From Mesorhizobium silamurunense (GTDB lineage: Bacteria; Pseudomonadota; Alphaproteobacteria; Rhizobiales; Rhizobiaceae): a stretch of DNA of 40,078 nt. Positions 1 through 8,484 of this stretch are shown piece after piece. The stretch covers positions 1 to 40,078 of the forward strand of contig NZ_JHQR01000007.1 in assembly GCF_014843825.1 (NCBI RefSeq), given 5' to 3'. Under the pieces are notes generated by a model, which worked only from the letters and a program-made list of their open reading frames with translations, searched no databases and was not told where the DNA came from. Each line of letters starts with the position of its first letter. Position 1 is the first letter of the stretch. Both the position numbers and the translations under genes were made by a program.

Positions 1-584
1 TCGGCCGCGGCCTTCGCCGCCATCAGGCCGGCCGGGCCGGAACCCACGACCAGCACGTCGCAGAAGGCGTTCATGCGCTCATAGCGCGCCGGGTCGGGCG
101 CGGTTCCAGCCTTGCCGAGGCCCGCGGCGCGGCGGATGAAATGCTCGCAGAACATCCAGAAGCGGGTGCCCTTCATGGGGCCGATCGCCGGCCCCATGAA
201 GGTCTTGTAGTAGAAGCCGGCCGACAGGATCTTGCCGCCGAGCTGGTTGAGCGCGCCGATATCCCAGGCGAGCGAGGGCGAGCGATTCTGGCTGACAGCG
301 ACGAGCCCGTCATAAATCTCGACCATGGTGGCGGGGATGTTGGGCTCGCGGACGTCGCCGCGCAGCACCGTCACCAGGGCGTTCGGCTCCTCGACGCCGG
401 CGGCGAGCAGGCCGCGCGGACGGTGGTATTTGAACGAGCGGCCGAACAGCGTCACGCCGTTGGCCAGCAGCGCCGAAGCCAGCGTGTCGCCGACATGGCC
501 GGTATAGGGCGCGCCGTCGAAGGTGAAGCGAATGGTGCGCAGCCGATCGATGCGGCCGCCGGTGTCGGCGCGGCGCGGGCTCAC
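1..584 (-). CDS. soxA: Sarcosine oxidase alpha subunit, N-terminal part (cut by window edge)
   Basis: Large subunit of heterotetrameric sarcosine oxidase, which oxidatively demethylates sarcosine to glycine and passes the C1 unit to tetrahydrofolate in the cytoplasm. About 194 codons are visible; the rest lies beyond position 1. The start is a GTG at 584 overlapping the soxD stop as GTGA, giving VSPRRADTGGRIDRLRTI. The N-terminal part fits the small ferredoxin-like domain of SoxA (GHVGDTLASALLANGV, then FKYHRPRGL). It is followed by a Rossmann dinucleotide motif, VVGSGPAGL, close to the window edge. Gene order soxB-soxD-soxA on one strand is the usual one; soxG should follow outside the window. 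Family assignment is firm; catalytic residues of the C-terminal GcvT-like half cannot be seen. Confidence 0.93.
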   Translation of the reverse strand, partial: MSPRRADTGGRIDRLRTIRFTFDGAPYTGHVGDTLASALLANGVTLFGRSFKYHRPRGLLAAGVEEPNALVTVLRGDVREPNIPATMVEIYDGLVAVSQNRSPSLAWDIGALNQLGGKILSAGFYYKTFMGPAIGPMKGTRFWMFCEHFIRRAAGLGKAGTAPDPARYERMNAFCDVLVVGSGPAGLMAAKAAA

Positions 585-874
585 TGGTTGCCTCCCGCCT
601 TGTGGCCGGCGGATTTGTGTCCGCCGCGGGCGAAGGCCGTGCTCAGGATCTCATGGGTTACGGTGTTGCGCACCACCCGCAGATGCGCGCGGCAACCGCC
701 GGAATGCTGCCAGATCTCATTGTGGTCGCCGGCCGGGTTCAGCCGGTCGTAGACATAGGCGTTCCAGGCGTCGAGATCCTGCGAGGAAGGCTGCGGCCGC
801 GCGCGGTTGCCGTCGCCCTGGTAGGTGAATTCGATGACGTCGCGCGGGCCGCAATAGGGGCAAGTTATCAGCAT
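581..874 (-). CDS. soxD: Sarcosine oxidase delta subunit
   Basis: Small zinc-binding subunit of heterotetrameric sarcosine oxidase, 97 residues, within the usual family size. The start at 874 gives MLITCPYCGPRDVIEF. The expected zinc ligands are present: C5-x2-C8 near the start and H57-x3-C61 in the motif HSGGC. A longer in-frame reading from 1048 exists but runs back into soxB, so it is rejected. It starts 13 nt after the soxB stop and its TGA overlaps the soxA GTG, indicating translational coupling inside a soxBDA(G) operon. The delta subunit is structural and has no known activity alone. Confidence 0.95.
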   Translation of the reverse strand: MLITCPYCGPRDVIEFTYQGDGNRARPQPSSQDLDAWNAYVYDRLNPAGDHNEIWQHSGGCRAHLRVVRNTVTHEILSTAFARGGHKSAGHKAGGNQ

Positions 875-887
875 CTTGATTCCAACC

Positions 888-2147
888 CTAATGCAGCCGC
901 GGGGTCGCGCCCTGGCCTTTGTCGTCGATGATGAGGCCGCGATAGAAACGGTCGAGCGTGAAGGGCGCGTTGAATTCGTGCGGCTCGTCCTTGGCGATCG
1001 TCCAGGCGAAGCACCAGCCAGAGGCGGGGGTGGCCTTGAAGCCGCCATAGCACCAGCCGCAGTTGAGATACATGCCGGGCAGCGGTCCGGTGGTGATGAT
1101 CGGCGAGCCGTCCATCGTCATATCGCAAAGGCCGCCCCAGGAGCGCAGCATGCGCACCCGCGCCAGGCCCGGGAACAGCGCCAGCATCTCGCTCATCACC
1201 TCGTCGACGACCGGCAGGCTGCCGCGTTGCGCATAGCTGTTGTAGCCGTCGAGGTCGCCGCCATAGACGAGACCGCCCTTGTCGGACTGGGAAATGTAGA
1301 AGTGGCCCATGCCGAAGGTGAGAACGGTGTTGATGATCGGCTTGAGCGATTCGGACACGAACGCCTGCAGCACGTAGCTTTCGATCGGCATATGCGAAAT
1401 GCCGGCAAGCTGCATGACCTGGCCGGTGCTGCCGGCGACGGCAAGCGCCACTTTCTTGGCGCGGATGTCGCCGCGCGTCGTCGTCACGCCGGTGATGCGG
1501 TCGCCGTCGCGCAGGAAGCCGGTGACCTCGCAATTCTCGATGATGTCGACGCCGCGCCGGTCGGCGCCGCGCGCATAGCCCCAAGCGACCGCGTCGTGGC
1601 GAGCGGTGCCCGCGCGCGGCTGCATCAGTCCGCCGAGGACGGGAAAACGCGCCGAACCCGAGACGTCCAGCGCCGGCACAAGCCGTTTGATCTCACCGAC
1701 GCTCATCAGCTCGGCGTCGACGCCGAGATGGCGCATGGCATTGCCGCGCCTTGCATAGTCGTCGAGCTGGGCCGGCGTGTGCGCCAGGTTGAGGCAGCCG
1801 CGCTGCGAGAACATGACGTTGTAGTTGAGGTCGTGCGACAGGTTCTCCCACAGCTTCATCGAATGTTCGTAGAAGCGTGTGTTCTGCGGCAAAAGGTAGT
1901 TGGAGCGCACGGCCGTGGTGTTGCGGCCGACATTGCCCGAGCCCAGCCAGCCTTTCTCCAGCACCGCGACGTTGGTGATGCCGTGTTCCTTGGCAAGGTA
2001 ATAGGCGGTCGAGAGCCCATGGCCGCCACCGCCGATGACGATCACGTCATAGGACGCCTTGGGGTCCGGCTTGCGCCAGGCCGGTGTCCAGTCCTGGTTG
2101 CCCCTCAGCGCGTTCTTGAGCAGCGAAAAGGCTGAGTATTCCGCCAT
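888..2147 (-). CDS. soxB: Sarcosine oxidase beta subunit
   Basis: FAD/FMN-binding catalytic subunit of sarcosine oxidase, 419 residues, normal for SoxB. The start at 2147 gives MAEYSAFSLLKNALRGNQDW and is preceded by an AGGA-type ribosome-binding site; the longer open frame up to 2351 is not needed. The dinucleotide-binding loop VIVIGGGGHGLS lies at about residues 36-46 and is followed by a D-amino-acid-oxidase-type (DAO) fold. It is the first gene of the soxBDA run and diverges from the mechanosensitive channel gene. The 207-nt gap at 2148-2354 must hold both promoters. A degenerate stretch there (about 2213-2236) resembles the TTTGCGAC motif seen elsewhere but is not an exact copy. Sarcosine oxidation would be the last demethylation step of betaine catabolism. 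Confidence 0.95.
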   Translation of the reverse strand: MAEYSAFSLLKNALRGNQDWTPAWRKPDPKASYDVIVIGGGGHGLSTAYYLAKEHGITNVAVLEKGWLGSGNVGRNTTAVRSNYLLPQNTRFYEHSMKLWENLSHDLNYNVMFSQRGCLNLAHTPAQLDDYARRGNAMRHLGVDAELMSVGEIKRLVPALDVSGSARFPVLGGLMQPRAGTARHDAVAWGYARGADRRGVDIIENCEVTGFLRDGDRITGVTTTRGDIRAKKVALAVAGSTGQVMQLAGISHMPIESYVLQAFVSESLKPIINTVLTFGMGHFYISQSDKGGLVYGGDLDGYNSYAQRGSLPVVDEVMSEMLALFPGLARVRMLRSWGGLCDMTMDGSPIITTGPLPGMYLNCGWCYGGFKATPASGWCFAWTIAKDEPHEFNAPFTLDRFYRGLIIDDKGQGATPRLH

Positions 2148-2354
2148 TCTTCCTGTCGTCCTTTTGGTGCGAGGCGGCAGACTATAGAGCAGGCGAGAAG
2201 CGCAAAGCCAAGATTGCGCCATAGCTTTTCGACAGGCCGACTTCGATCCGCGCCGTCGGTCTGCGGATGGAGACGGCTTGCCGCCTGATATGCCGGTCTT
2301 TATCAAGGGCGGAATTTTCGAAGATCTTTCGGCCGCGAGTCGCCCCGTCACGTC

Positions 2355-4844
2355 ATGATTTTCCGACTGCTACGCCTGATCCTGGTCGCCATTGTCGCTG
2401 TCGCGGCACAGCCGTCGTCAGACGCGATGGGGCAGGCGATCGGCCAGGGCTCCGCGCAGCTCATCGCCGACCAGACCAAGGCCATCCAGGACCTGACGGC
2501 GAAGACCGACGGCCTGGAGAAGAAGTTAAGCGCTCCCGACCAGGACGATGCCGGTCTTGTCGATACCCGCTTGCAGCTCGAGGATATTTCGCGCGCCGCG
2601 CTGAACAGCGCGCTCGCGTTCCGTTCGCGCCTCAACGACATCAACGCTCGCATCGAGGTATTGGGGCCGCAGCCGGCGCAGGGGCAGCCGCCGGAGCCTG
2701 CGATCGTCGCCAATGAGCGCGCGGCGCTCACGGCCGAGAAGGCCGAGATCAATGCCGTGGTCGCCAGCGCGCAGAACCTGTCGATCCGCATCAGCGGGCT
2801 GGTCGACAAGATCGCTATCCTGCGCAGCGAGCTGTTCCGGAGCGTTCTGACGAAACGCTACGAATTGACCGATGCGCTGAGCCCGCAGGCCTTTTCCGAC
2901 GCGCACGATCAGTTCACCGGCCTCTACAAGGCGGTGGCCTCCTGGCTCACCTTCGCATTGAAGTTCAAGTTCCAAGCCATGCTTGCGGCGACGCTGATGG
3001 CGCTGGCACTGGCGGCCGTGCTGCTGATCGGCGGCAGGCGCCTGTTCGGCCGCATCTTCGAGGCCGATCCTTCCGTCGAAGAGCCGTCCTACCTCAGCCG
3101 GCTGTCGGTGGCGTTCTGGTCGACGCTGCTGCCGACCGTGGCGCTCGGCGCGTTCCTCGCCTCGACCGTGTTCTTCTTCAACTACTACAGCGTGCTGCGC
3201 GGCGACATCGGCGAATTCCTCAACGCGCTGCTCTCCGTCGTCGCGGTGGTGTTCTGCGTCAATCGGCTGACCAATGCGGCACTCGAGCCGCGGCTGCCGA
3301 ACTGGCGGCTTATTCCAGTCGCAACCGGACCGGCGCGTTGGCTGGTGCGGCTGGCCACCGCCATGGCCGTGGTCCTCGGCTTCAACTACTTCCTGTCGGT
3401 CGTCAACGAGAAGATGGGTTCGCCGCTGTCGCTGACGATTGCCAGGAGCTTCGTTGCCACCGTCATCGTGGGCATCATCCTGATCCTTATGGGCGTGCTG
3501 AGGCCTTTCAAGGCGCATGATGGGTCCTGGCGTCCCTGGCCGGCCTGGCTTCGCTTCATTGCCATCGGGCTCGGCCTGCTCACCATCGCCGCAGCACTGC
3601 TCGGCTATATCGGTCTTGCGCTTTTCGTCTCGATCCAGGTCGTGGTCACCGGCACCACGCTCGTCACCGCCTATATCGGCTTCCTGTCGGCGCGGGCGAT
3701 CGGCGAGGAGGGCGGCTTCGCCGACACCTCGGTCGGGCGCTGGCTGTCTGCCAATTCCAGCTACGAGGACACCGCGCTCGACCAGCTCGGCCTGGTGGTC
3801 AGCATCGCCATCAACCTGATGATCGTGCTGGTGTTCCTGCCACTGATCCTCTTGATGTGGGGCTTCCAGCCCGGCGATATCGAAGCCTGGGCCTTCAAGC
3901 TGGCGACAGGCGTCACCATCGGTTCGGTGACGATTTCCGTCCTCGGCATCCTCACCGGCATCGTCGTCTTCGTTATCGGCTATTTCCTGACGCGCTGGTT
4001 CCAGGGCTGGCTCGACGGCTCGGTGATGGCGCGCGGCAAGGTCGACACCGGCGTGCGCAACTCGATCCGGCTGGCGGTGGGCTATGCCGGCGTCGCGCTC
4101 GCGGCGCTCGTCGGCATATCGGCGGCGGGCATCGATCTTTCCAATCTGGCGCTGGTGGCCGGCGCGCTTTCGCTGGGTATCGGCTTCGGCTTGCAGAACG
4201 TGGTCTCGAACTTCGTCTCAGGCCTGATCCTGCTTGCCGAGCGACCGTTCAAGGTCGGCGACTGGATCGTCGCCGGCGACATCAGCGGCACGGTCAGAAA
4301 GATCAGCGTGCGCGCCACCGAGATCGAGACGTTTCAGCGGCAGTCGGTGATCCTGCCGAACTCGAACCTCATCAACAATGCGGTCGGCAACTGGACGCAC
4401 CGCAACAAGCTTGGCCGTGTCGACATCAAGGTGGGCGTCGCCTATGGTAGCGACGTCAAGCGCGTCCATGCCATCCTGCTCGACATTGCCCGCGCCCATC
4501 CGATGGCGCTCAAGAACCCCGAGCCCTTCGTGCTCTTTGCCAATTTTGGGCCGGCCGCGCTCGAATTCGAAATCCGCGTCTTCGTGGCCGACGTGTTGAA
4601 CGGCAGCATCGTCCAGAACGACATCCGCTTCGCGATCTTCGATATCTTCGAGGACGAGCATATCGAGATCCCGTCGACGCCGCGCGCCGTGGTCGAGACA
4701 ACGAAGCACGAGTCGTGGCCGATCGATGACGACAAGATCGAAGCCGAGTTCGCCGAACGCGAGCGGCTGGAAGCCCAGGCCGCGGCCGAGCAGGCCCGTT
4801 TGGCCAAAACGAAGAGGAAAGGCCGCAAGCCCGACCCCGACTAA
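2355..4844 (+). CDS. Mechanosensitive ion channel, DUF3772 + MscS type
   Basis: Large MscS-superfamily inner-membrane channel, 829 residues, expected to release solutes on hypo-osmotic shock. A short N-terminal hydrophobic segment precedes a periplasmic helical region of about residues 20-200, which looks like DUF3772 and has coiled-coil character (TKAIQDLTAKTDGLEKKL). Multiple membrane segments follow. The conserved MscS pore and beta domain follow as ALVAGALSLGIGFGLQNVV, then FVSGLILLAERPFKVGDWI. The C-terminus is a charged Glu/Ala/Lys-rich tail ending KRKGRKPDPD. It stands alone, divergent from soxB and closed by a terminator-like hairpin. Osmotic roles and betaine metabolism are often linked, but nothing in the sequence ties this channel to the betaine-type genes nearby. 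Confidence 0.9.
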   Translation: MIFRLLRLILVAIVAVAAQPSSDAMGQAIGQGSAQLIADQTKAIQDLTAKTDGLEKKLSAPDQDDAGLVDTRLQLEDISRAALNSALAFRSRLNDINARIEVLGPQPAQGQPPEPAIVANERAALTAEKAEINAVVASAQNLSIRISGLVDKIAILRSELFRSVLTKRYELTDALSPQAFSDAHDQFTGLYKAVASWLTFALKFKFQAMLAATLMALALAAVLLIGGRRLFGRIFEADPSVEEPSYLSRLSVAFWSTLLPTVALGAFLASTVFFFNYYSVLRGDIGEFLNALLSVVAVVFCVNRLTNAALEPRLPNWRLIPVATGPARWLVRLATAMAVVLGFNYFLSVVNEKMGSPLSLTIARSFVATVIVGIILILMGVLRPFKAHDGSWRPWPAWLRFIAIGLGLLTIAAALLGYIGLALFVSIQVVVTGTTLVTAYIGFLSARAIGEEGGFADTSVGRWLSANSSYEDTALDQLGLVVSIAINLMIVLVFLPLILLMWGFQPGDIEAWAFKLATGVTIGSVTISVLGILTGIVVFVIGYFLTRWFQGWLDGSVMARGKVDTGVRNSIRLAVGYAGVALAALVGISAAGIDLSNLALVAGALSLGIGFGLQNVVSNFVSGLILLAERPFKVGDWIVAGDISGTVRKISVRATEIETFQRQSVILPNSNLINNAVGNWTHRNKLGRVDIKVGVAYGSDVKRVHAILLDIARAHPMALKNPEPFVLFANFGPAALEFEIRVFVADVLNGSIVQNDIRFAIFDIFEDEHIEIPSTPRAVVETTKHESWPIDDDKIEAEFAERERLEAQAAAEQARLAKTKRKGRKPDPD

Positions 4845-4892
4845 AGCAGGTCGCGTGAAAGAAGATTCGCGCGATCTGCTTTAAGTTTTTTT
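4843..4892 (+). terminator. Rho-independent terminator of the MscS gene
   Basis: Inverted repeat starting within the stop codon. Arms AAAGCAGGTCGCG (4843-4855) and CGCGATCTGCTTT (4870-4882) match at 12 of 13 positions with a 14-nt loop. A run of seven T follows at 4886-4892. It is next to a separate palindromic repeat, so part of it may belong to a dispersed rhizobial element. Confidence 0.7.
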
Positions 4893-4893
4893 C

Positions 4894-4941
4894 AAGCATG
4901 TCTTTGTCCCGAAACCGGTCCCACCTTCGGGAGACATGCTT
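4894..4941. repeat. Rhizobial-type intergenic palindromic repeat
   Basis: Perfect 10-bp arms AAGCATGTCT (4894-4903) and AGACATGCTT (4932-4941) flank a 28-nt centre containing CCCGAAACCGG. I recognise this AAGCATGTC...GACATGCTT shape as a common dispersed intergenic element of Mesorhizobium and related rhizobia; copy number cannot be checked here. The rest of 4942-5097 shows no gene. Confidence 0.6.
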
Positions 4942-5097
4942 AGGTTTGCCGGCCGGCGAAATTCCGGCCAAAGCCGATTGTGGCATGAATGCGGCATTCA
5001 GTTGCGGTTCAGGTTACATCTCATATAAGCTCTCACGCAAAGGGCGAGAATGCCTTGCGAAAATGAACAGAGGCGGTGTGGAAACACCGGAATTGCA

Positions 5098-5361
5098 ATG
5101 TGGAAGTCTGTCGTTGCCGCCATCGCTTTCCTGGCCCTGGGCGGTTCGGCTTTTGCCGCCAGCGCGGTCAACAAGGACGCTCAGACGCGGACGTTGATCG
5201 TGACCGAAGGCGGCGGCAAGACCGAGTTGGCGCTGGCCGCCGGCGAGACGGTGGAATTCTGCCCGAATGGCTGCTTTGTTACCTTGCCCAACGGTGACCT
5301 CGAAGCGCTGACCGGTTCGGAAACGGTCGAGATATCGGGCGGCATCGCCCGTATCAAGTAA
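5098..5361 (+). CDS. Small secreted conserved hypothetical protein
   Basis: Protein of 87 residues with a clear Sec signal peptide: MWKSV followed by a hydrophobic stretch and an Ala-rich cleavage region near GGSAFAASA, about residues 16-24. The mature part is a compact, probably beta-rich domain containing a Cys pair in CPNGC and the segment FVTLPNGDLEAL. The upstream in-frame ATG at 5050 would bury the signal peptide, so the start at 5098 is preferred even though its ribosome-binding site is weak. I do not recognise a function. It is monocistronic, between the palindromic repeat upstream and a strong terminator downstream. Confidence 0.75.
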   Translation: MWKSVVAAIAFLALGGSAFAASAVNKDAQTRTLIVTEGGGKTELALAAGETVEFCPNGCFVTLPNGDLEALTGSETVEISGGIARIK

Positions 5362-5384
5362 GAGCGCCCATAAGCACGATCGGC

Positions 5385-5411
5385 AAAGGCCGGGCGAATG
5401 TCCGGCCTTTT
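5385..5411 (+). terminator. Rho-independent terminator
   Basis: Perfect 9-bp stem AAAGGCCGG (5385-5393) and CCGGCCTTT (5402-5410) with an 8-nt loop, followed by a short T-run. It closes the small secreted-protein gene. Confidence 0.8.
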
Positions 5412-5566
5412 ATCGTTTCCGATAGGCGCCGCTTAACGATGCCGCCGGAAATACCGTCTGTACAGCGCGTTGCAACCGGGCGTTTTAACGTTCGCTCCGC
5501 CATCTCCCGCTATATCCGTCGCAAGGGCGCCGAAGCACGGCGCGGGGGTGAGCAGGCAGGGCAACA

Positions 5567-7006
5567 ATGGACGCGCGGTCGGACAGGAACGCAATTCCGC
5601 TTGCGGTCGACCTCGACGGCACGCTGATTGCAACGGACCTTCTGTGGGAAGGCCTGTTCATCCTGCTCAAGAAGAACCCGCTTTATGTCTTTCTCCTGCC
5701 GCTTTGGCTGACCGGCGGTCCCGCGCGGCTCAAGCAGGAAATCGCCGCGCGCGTCGACATCGATCCGGCCTCGCTGCCTTACCGGGTTGAACTGCTCGGG
5801 CGGCTCCGCGCCGAGCAGGAGGAAGGCCGCAAGATCGTGCTGGCTACGGGCACACCGCGCAAATTCGCCGAGGCGATCGCGGCGCATCTCGGCATCTTCG
5901 ACCGCGTGCTGGCGACGGACGGACCGCATAATTTGAGTTCGGCCAGGAAGCGCGCCTCGCTGGTCGCCGCCTATGGCGATGGCGGCTTCGACTATGCCGG
6001 CAACAGCCGGCACGATCTCAAAGTCTTCGATGGCGCACGCAACGCCATCATCGTCGCGCCGGACCGCAGCGCCCGACGCTGGCAGGCGGGGCATGGCGCC
6101 GAGACGATGCCGGCGCCGAAGCGGACGCTGAAGACCTACGTCAGGATGCTGAGGATCCATCAGTGGCTGAAGAATTCGCTGATCGCTGTGCCAATGGTGC
6201 TGTCGCATGAGTATTTCAATGTCGGCATGATCTGGCAGTGCGTTCTGGCCTTCGTTTCCTTCAGCGCCGTCGCCTCCGCCATCTACATCGTCAACGACTT
6301 CTTCGACCTTGCGCTGGACCGTAAGCATCCGACCAAGTGCAACCGGCCCTTCGCCAGCGGTGTGCTGTCGATCCCGTTCGGCCTTGGCGCGATCGCCGTG
6401 CTGCTTGCCATCGGCATCGCCATCGGCTGCCTGCTGCCGATCGAATTCCTCGGCGTGCTCGGCGGCTACATGGTCGTGACCACTGCCTATTCGCTGTCCT
6501 TCAAGCGCATGCTGTTGATCGACGTGCTGACGCTGGCCGGCCTCTACACGATCCGCGTGCTGGCGGGCGCGGCGGCCACCGGCGTCGATGTCTCCTTTTG
6601 GCTGCTCGCCTTCTCGATCTTCTTCTTCCTGTCGCTTGCGCTGGTGAAGCGTTTCGTCGAACTGCGCACCACCGCCATCCCGGTCGGCGAGCGCATCGCC
6701 GGCCGCGGCTATCGCACCGAGGACCAGGAGATCGTCGCCCAGGCCGGCATGGCCTCGGCCTTCTCCTCGGCGCTGGTGCTGGCGCTCTACATGGACAGCG
6801 TCGCGGTGCGCGAGCTCTATCCGCATCCCTGGGTGATGTGGCCTCTAGCGCCGATCGTGCTTTATCTCACCATGCGCGTCTGGATCCTCGCCCGCCGCGA
6901 CGAGATGCATGACGATCCGGTCGTCTTCATCATCCGCGACTGGCGCAGCCAGATCGTGGTGGCCATCGGCGCGGTGCTTCTGGTCGCGGGAGGCTGGGGT
7001 TGGTGA
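5567..7006 (+). CDS. HAD phosphatase-UbiA prenyltransferase fusion (decaprenyl-phosphate phosphoribosyltransferase-like)
   Basis: Two-domain protein of 479 residues. Residues 1 to about 180 form a haloacid-dehalogenase phosphatase with the nucleophile motif DLDGTL (D15, D17). Residues about 190-479 form a polytopic UbiA-family transferase with the Mg-pyrophosphate motif N243-D-x2-D-x3-D251 in NDFFDLALD. UbiA members of the Rv3806c/NoeC type attach 5-phosphoribose to a polyprenyl phosphate, and a phosphatase then removes the 5-phosphate. The fused HAD domain could supply that second step. The next gene is a DprE1-like oxidase overlapping it by GTGA, which strongly supports a ribosyl/arabinosyl lipid carrier role over a quinone role. 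The exact acceptor and product are inferred. Confidence 0.82.
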   Translation: MDARSDRNAIPLAVDLDGTLIATDLLWEGLFILLKKNPLYVFLLPLWLTGGPARLKQEIAARVDIDPASLPYRVELLGRLRAEQEEGRKIVLATGTPRKFAEAIAAHLGIFDRVLATDGPHNLSSARKRASLVAAYGDGGFDYAGNSRHDLKVFDGARNAIIVAPDRSARRWQAGHGAETMPAPKRTLKTYVRMLRIHQWLKNSLIAVPMVLSHEYFNVGMIWQCVLAFVSFSAVASAIYIVNDFFDLALDRKHPTKCNRPFASGVLSIPFGLGAIAVLLAIGIAIGCLLPIEFLGVLGGYMVVTTAYSLSFKRMLLIDVLTLAGLYTIRVLAGAAATGVDVSFWLLAFSIFFFLSLALVKRFVELRTTAIPVGERIAGRGYRTEDQEIVAQAGMASAFSSALVLALYMDSVAVRELYPHPWVMWPLAPIVLYLTMRVWILARRDEMHDDPVVFIIRDWRSQIVVAIGAVLLVAGGWGW

Positions 7007-8361
7007 GGGCGGGCGGCGAACGCTTCGGCAGTTTCGGACTGGCGACGCCTCCGGCACGCCATTCCATCCCTGCCGACGATGCCATTGCGCTGTTGAAGAG
7101 TGGCGCGGCCAAGCCTGGTTCGCTCATCGCCTACGGCAATGGCCGCTCCTATGGCGACAGCTGCCAGAACGACGCCGGCATGGTCGTCGACATGCGGCCG
7201 CTCAATCGCATCCGCGCTTTCAACGCCGAGACAGGCGCGATCGAGGCCGATACCGGGGTGCTGCTTTGCGACATCATCGCCTATGCCGCGCCCTACGGTT
7301 TCTTTCCGGCCGTGGTTCCCGGCACTCAATTCGTGACCCTGGGTGGCGCCATCGCCAACGATGTCCACGGCAAGAACCACCACCGGCGCGGCACATTCGG
7401 CTGTCATGTCGAATCCTTGACCCTGCTGCGGTCCGACGGCCGGACCTATCGCTGCTCCGACACCGACAATGCCCATCTCTTCAGGGCGACGATCGGCGGC
7501 ATGGGGCTTACCGGATTGATCCTGTCGGCGTCGATCCGGCTGATGCGCGTGCCCTCGCTCGACATCGTCGAGAAGGCGACCCGGTTTCGTGATCTCGACG
7601 AATTCTTCGACCTTGCGGATGCAGCCGACCAGGCCAATGAATATGCCGTCGCCTGGATCGATCAGCTTGCCGGCGGTCACGGGCGCGGGCGCGGCCTCTT
7701 GTTCACCGGCAACCACGCCGAGCACGGCTCGCATGCCGCCGCCCGGGCAGGCAGCCGGATCTCGGTGCCCGTGCGGCCTCCCTTCAACGTGCTCAACCGC
7801 CCGTTCCTGACCGTCTTCAACGCTGCCTATCGGTGGAAGAAGGGCCGCTCGTCCGATGCGCGCCGGGCGGGCTACCAGGCCTTCTTCTTTCCGCTCGACG
7901 GCGTTCGCGACTGGAACCGGCTCTATGGACCGCGCGGGCTTTTCCAGCACCAGAGCGTGGTGCCTGAGGCCGTCGCGCGGCGCGCCGTGCCGGCCCTGCT
8001 CGAAGCGGCGCGGCGGGCAGGCCAAGGCTCGTTTCTCACGGTCCTGAAGCGGTTTGGCGACGTCCGTTCGCCGGCGTTGCTATCGTTCCCGCGGCCCGGC
8101 TACACGCTGACGCTCGATTTTCCCAACAAAAGCGAAAGGACGCTGAGGCTTCTCGCCGAGCTCGACCGCATCACGGTCGAGGCCGGTGGGGCCGTCAACC
8201 CCTACAAGGATGCACGCATGGGGCCCGAAACCTTCGCGACGCCCTTCCCGGAATGGCAGCGGCTGGAGGCGCTTCGCGATCCGGCCTTCCTGTCGAGTTT
8301 CTGGGCGCGGACAGCGAAAAAACTGGATGCTGGAAGAGGTGCGACCGAGGCTGCGGAGTAG
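7003..8361 (+). CDS. FAD-binding oxidoreductase, DprE1/NoeO-like (decaprenylphosphoryl-ribose 2'-oxidase family)
   Basis: FAD-dependent sugar-lipid oxidase of 452 residues in the p-cresol-methylhydroxylase/vanillyl-oxidase fold. The PP-loop is YGNGRSYGDS at about residues 44-53. The segment GGAIANDVHGKNHHRRGTFG, about residues 112-131, matches the DprE1 signature closely. DprE1 oxidises the ribose 2-OH of polyprenyl-phospho-ribose, the first half of epimerisation to arabinose. By my alignment the benzothiazinone-reactive Cys387 of the mycobacterial enzyme corresponds here to Thr in GYTLTLDFP. The start is taken as GTG 7003, overlapping the UbiA stop; TTG 7000 is equally open. A GGGAGG site precedes both. 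No classical DprE2-type SDR follows, which is odd for a complete epimerase. Confidence 0.83.
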   Translation: MRAGGERFGSFGLATPPARHSIPADDAIALLKSGAAKPGSLIAYGNGRSYGDSCQNDAGMVVDMRPLNRIRAFNAETGAIEADTGVLLCDIIAYAAPYGFFPAVVPGTQFVTLGGAIANDVHGKNHHRRGTFGCHVESLTLLRSDGRTYRCSDTDNAHLFRATIGGMGLTGLILSASIRLMRVPSLDIVEKATRFRDLDEFFDLADAADQANEYAVAWIDQLAGGHGRGRGLLFTGNHAEHGSHAAARAGSRISVPVRPPFNVLNRPFLTVFNAAYRWKKGRSSDARRAGYQAFFFPLDGVRDWNRLYGPRGLFQHQSVVPEAVARRAVPALLEAARRAGQGSFLTVLKRFGDVRSPALLSFPRPGYTLTLDFPNKSERTLRLLAELDRITVEAGGAVNPYKDARMGPETFATPFPEWQRLEALRDPAFLSSFWARTAKKLDAGRGATEAAE

Positions 8362-8367
8362 GTCGAA

Positions 8368-8416
8368 TTTGAGTAAATCTTGGTAAATGGCGCGTTAAGA
8401 TCAGGGTTTACTCAAA
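8368..8416. repeat. 10-bp perfect inverted repeat in AT-rich gap
   Basis: Arms TTTGAGTAAA (8368-8377) and TTTACTCAAA (8407-8416) are separated by 29 nt in an unusually AT-rich gap just after the DprE1-like stop. There is no T-run, so it resembles an operator or a site for an AT-preferring regulator more than a terminator. It may mark an internal promoter region for the genes from 8485 on. Confidence 0.45.
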
Positions 8417-8484
8417 ATAGACATGTGATTTCACTAAATATTTGCAGGTTTGTAGTAGGACCGTTCAAGGGCGGGGTGGCAATA

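Noticed and set aside
876..2135. Long plus-strand open frame opposite soxB
   Set aside because: It mirrors soxB, which has the flavin motif, full family length and operon context. High GC produces antisense open frames throughout the window.
4843..4941. Hairpins after the MscS gene as a mobile element end or attachment site
   Set aside because: No integrase, transposase, tRNA or target duplication nearby; it fits a terminator plus a common rhizobial palindromic repeat.
5510..6826. 438-residue minus-strand open frame across the HAD-UbiA gene
   Set aside because: Composition (Arg, Gln, His, Asp rich) is typical of antisense shadows, and the plus strand encodes clear HAD and UbiA motifs.
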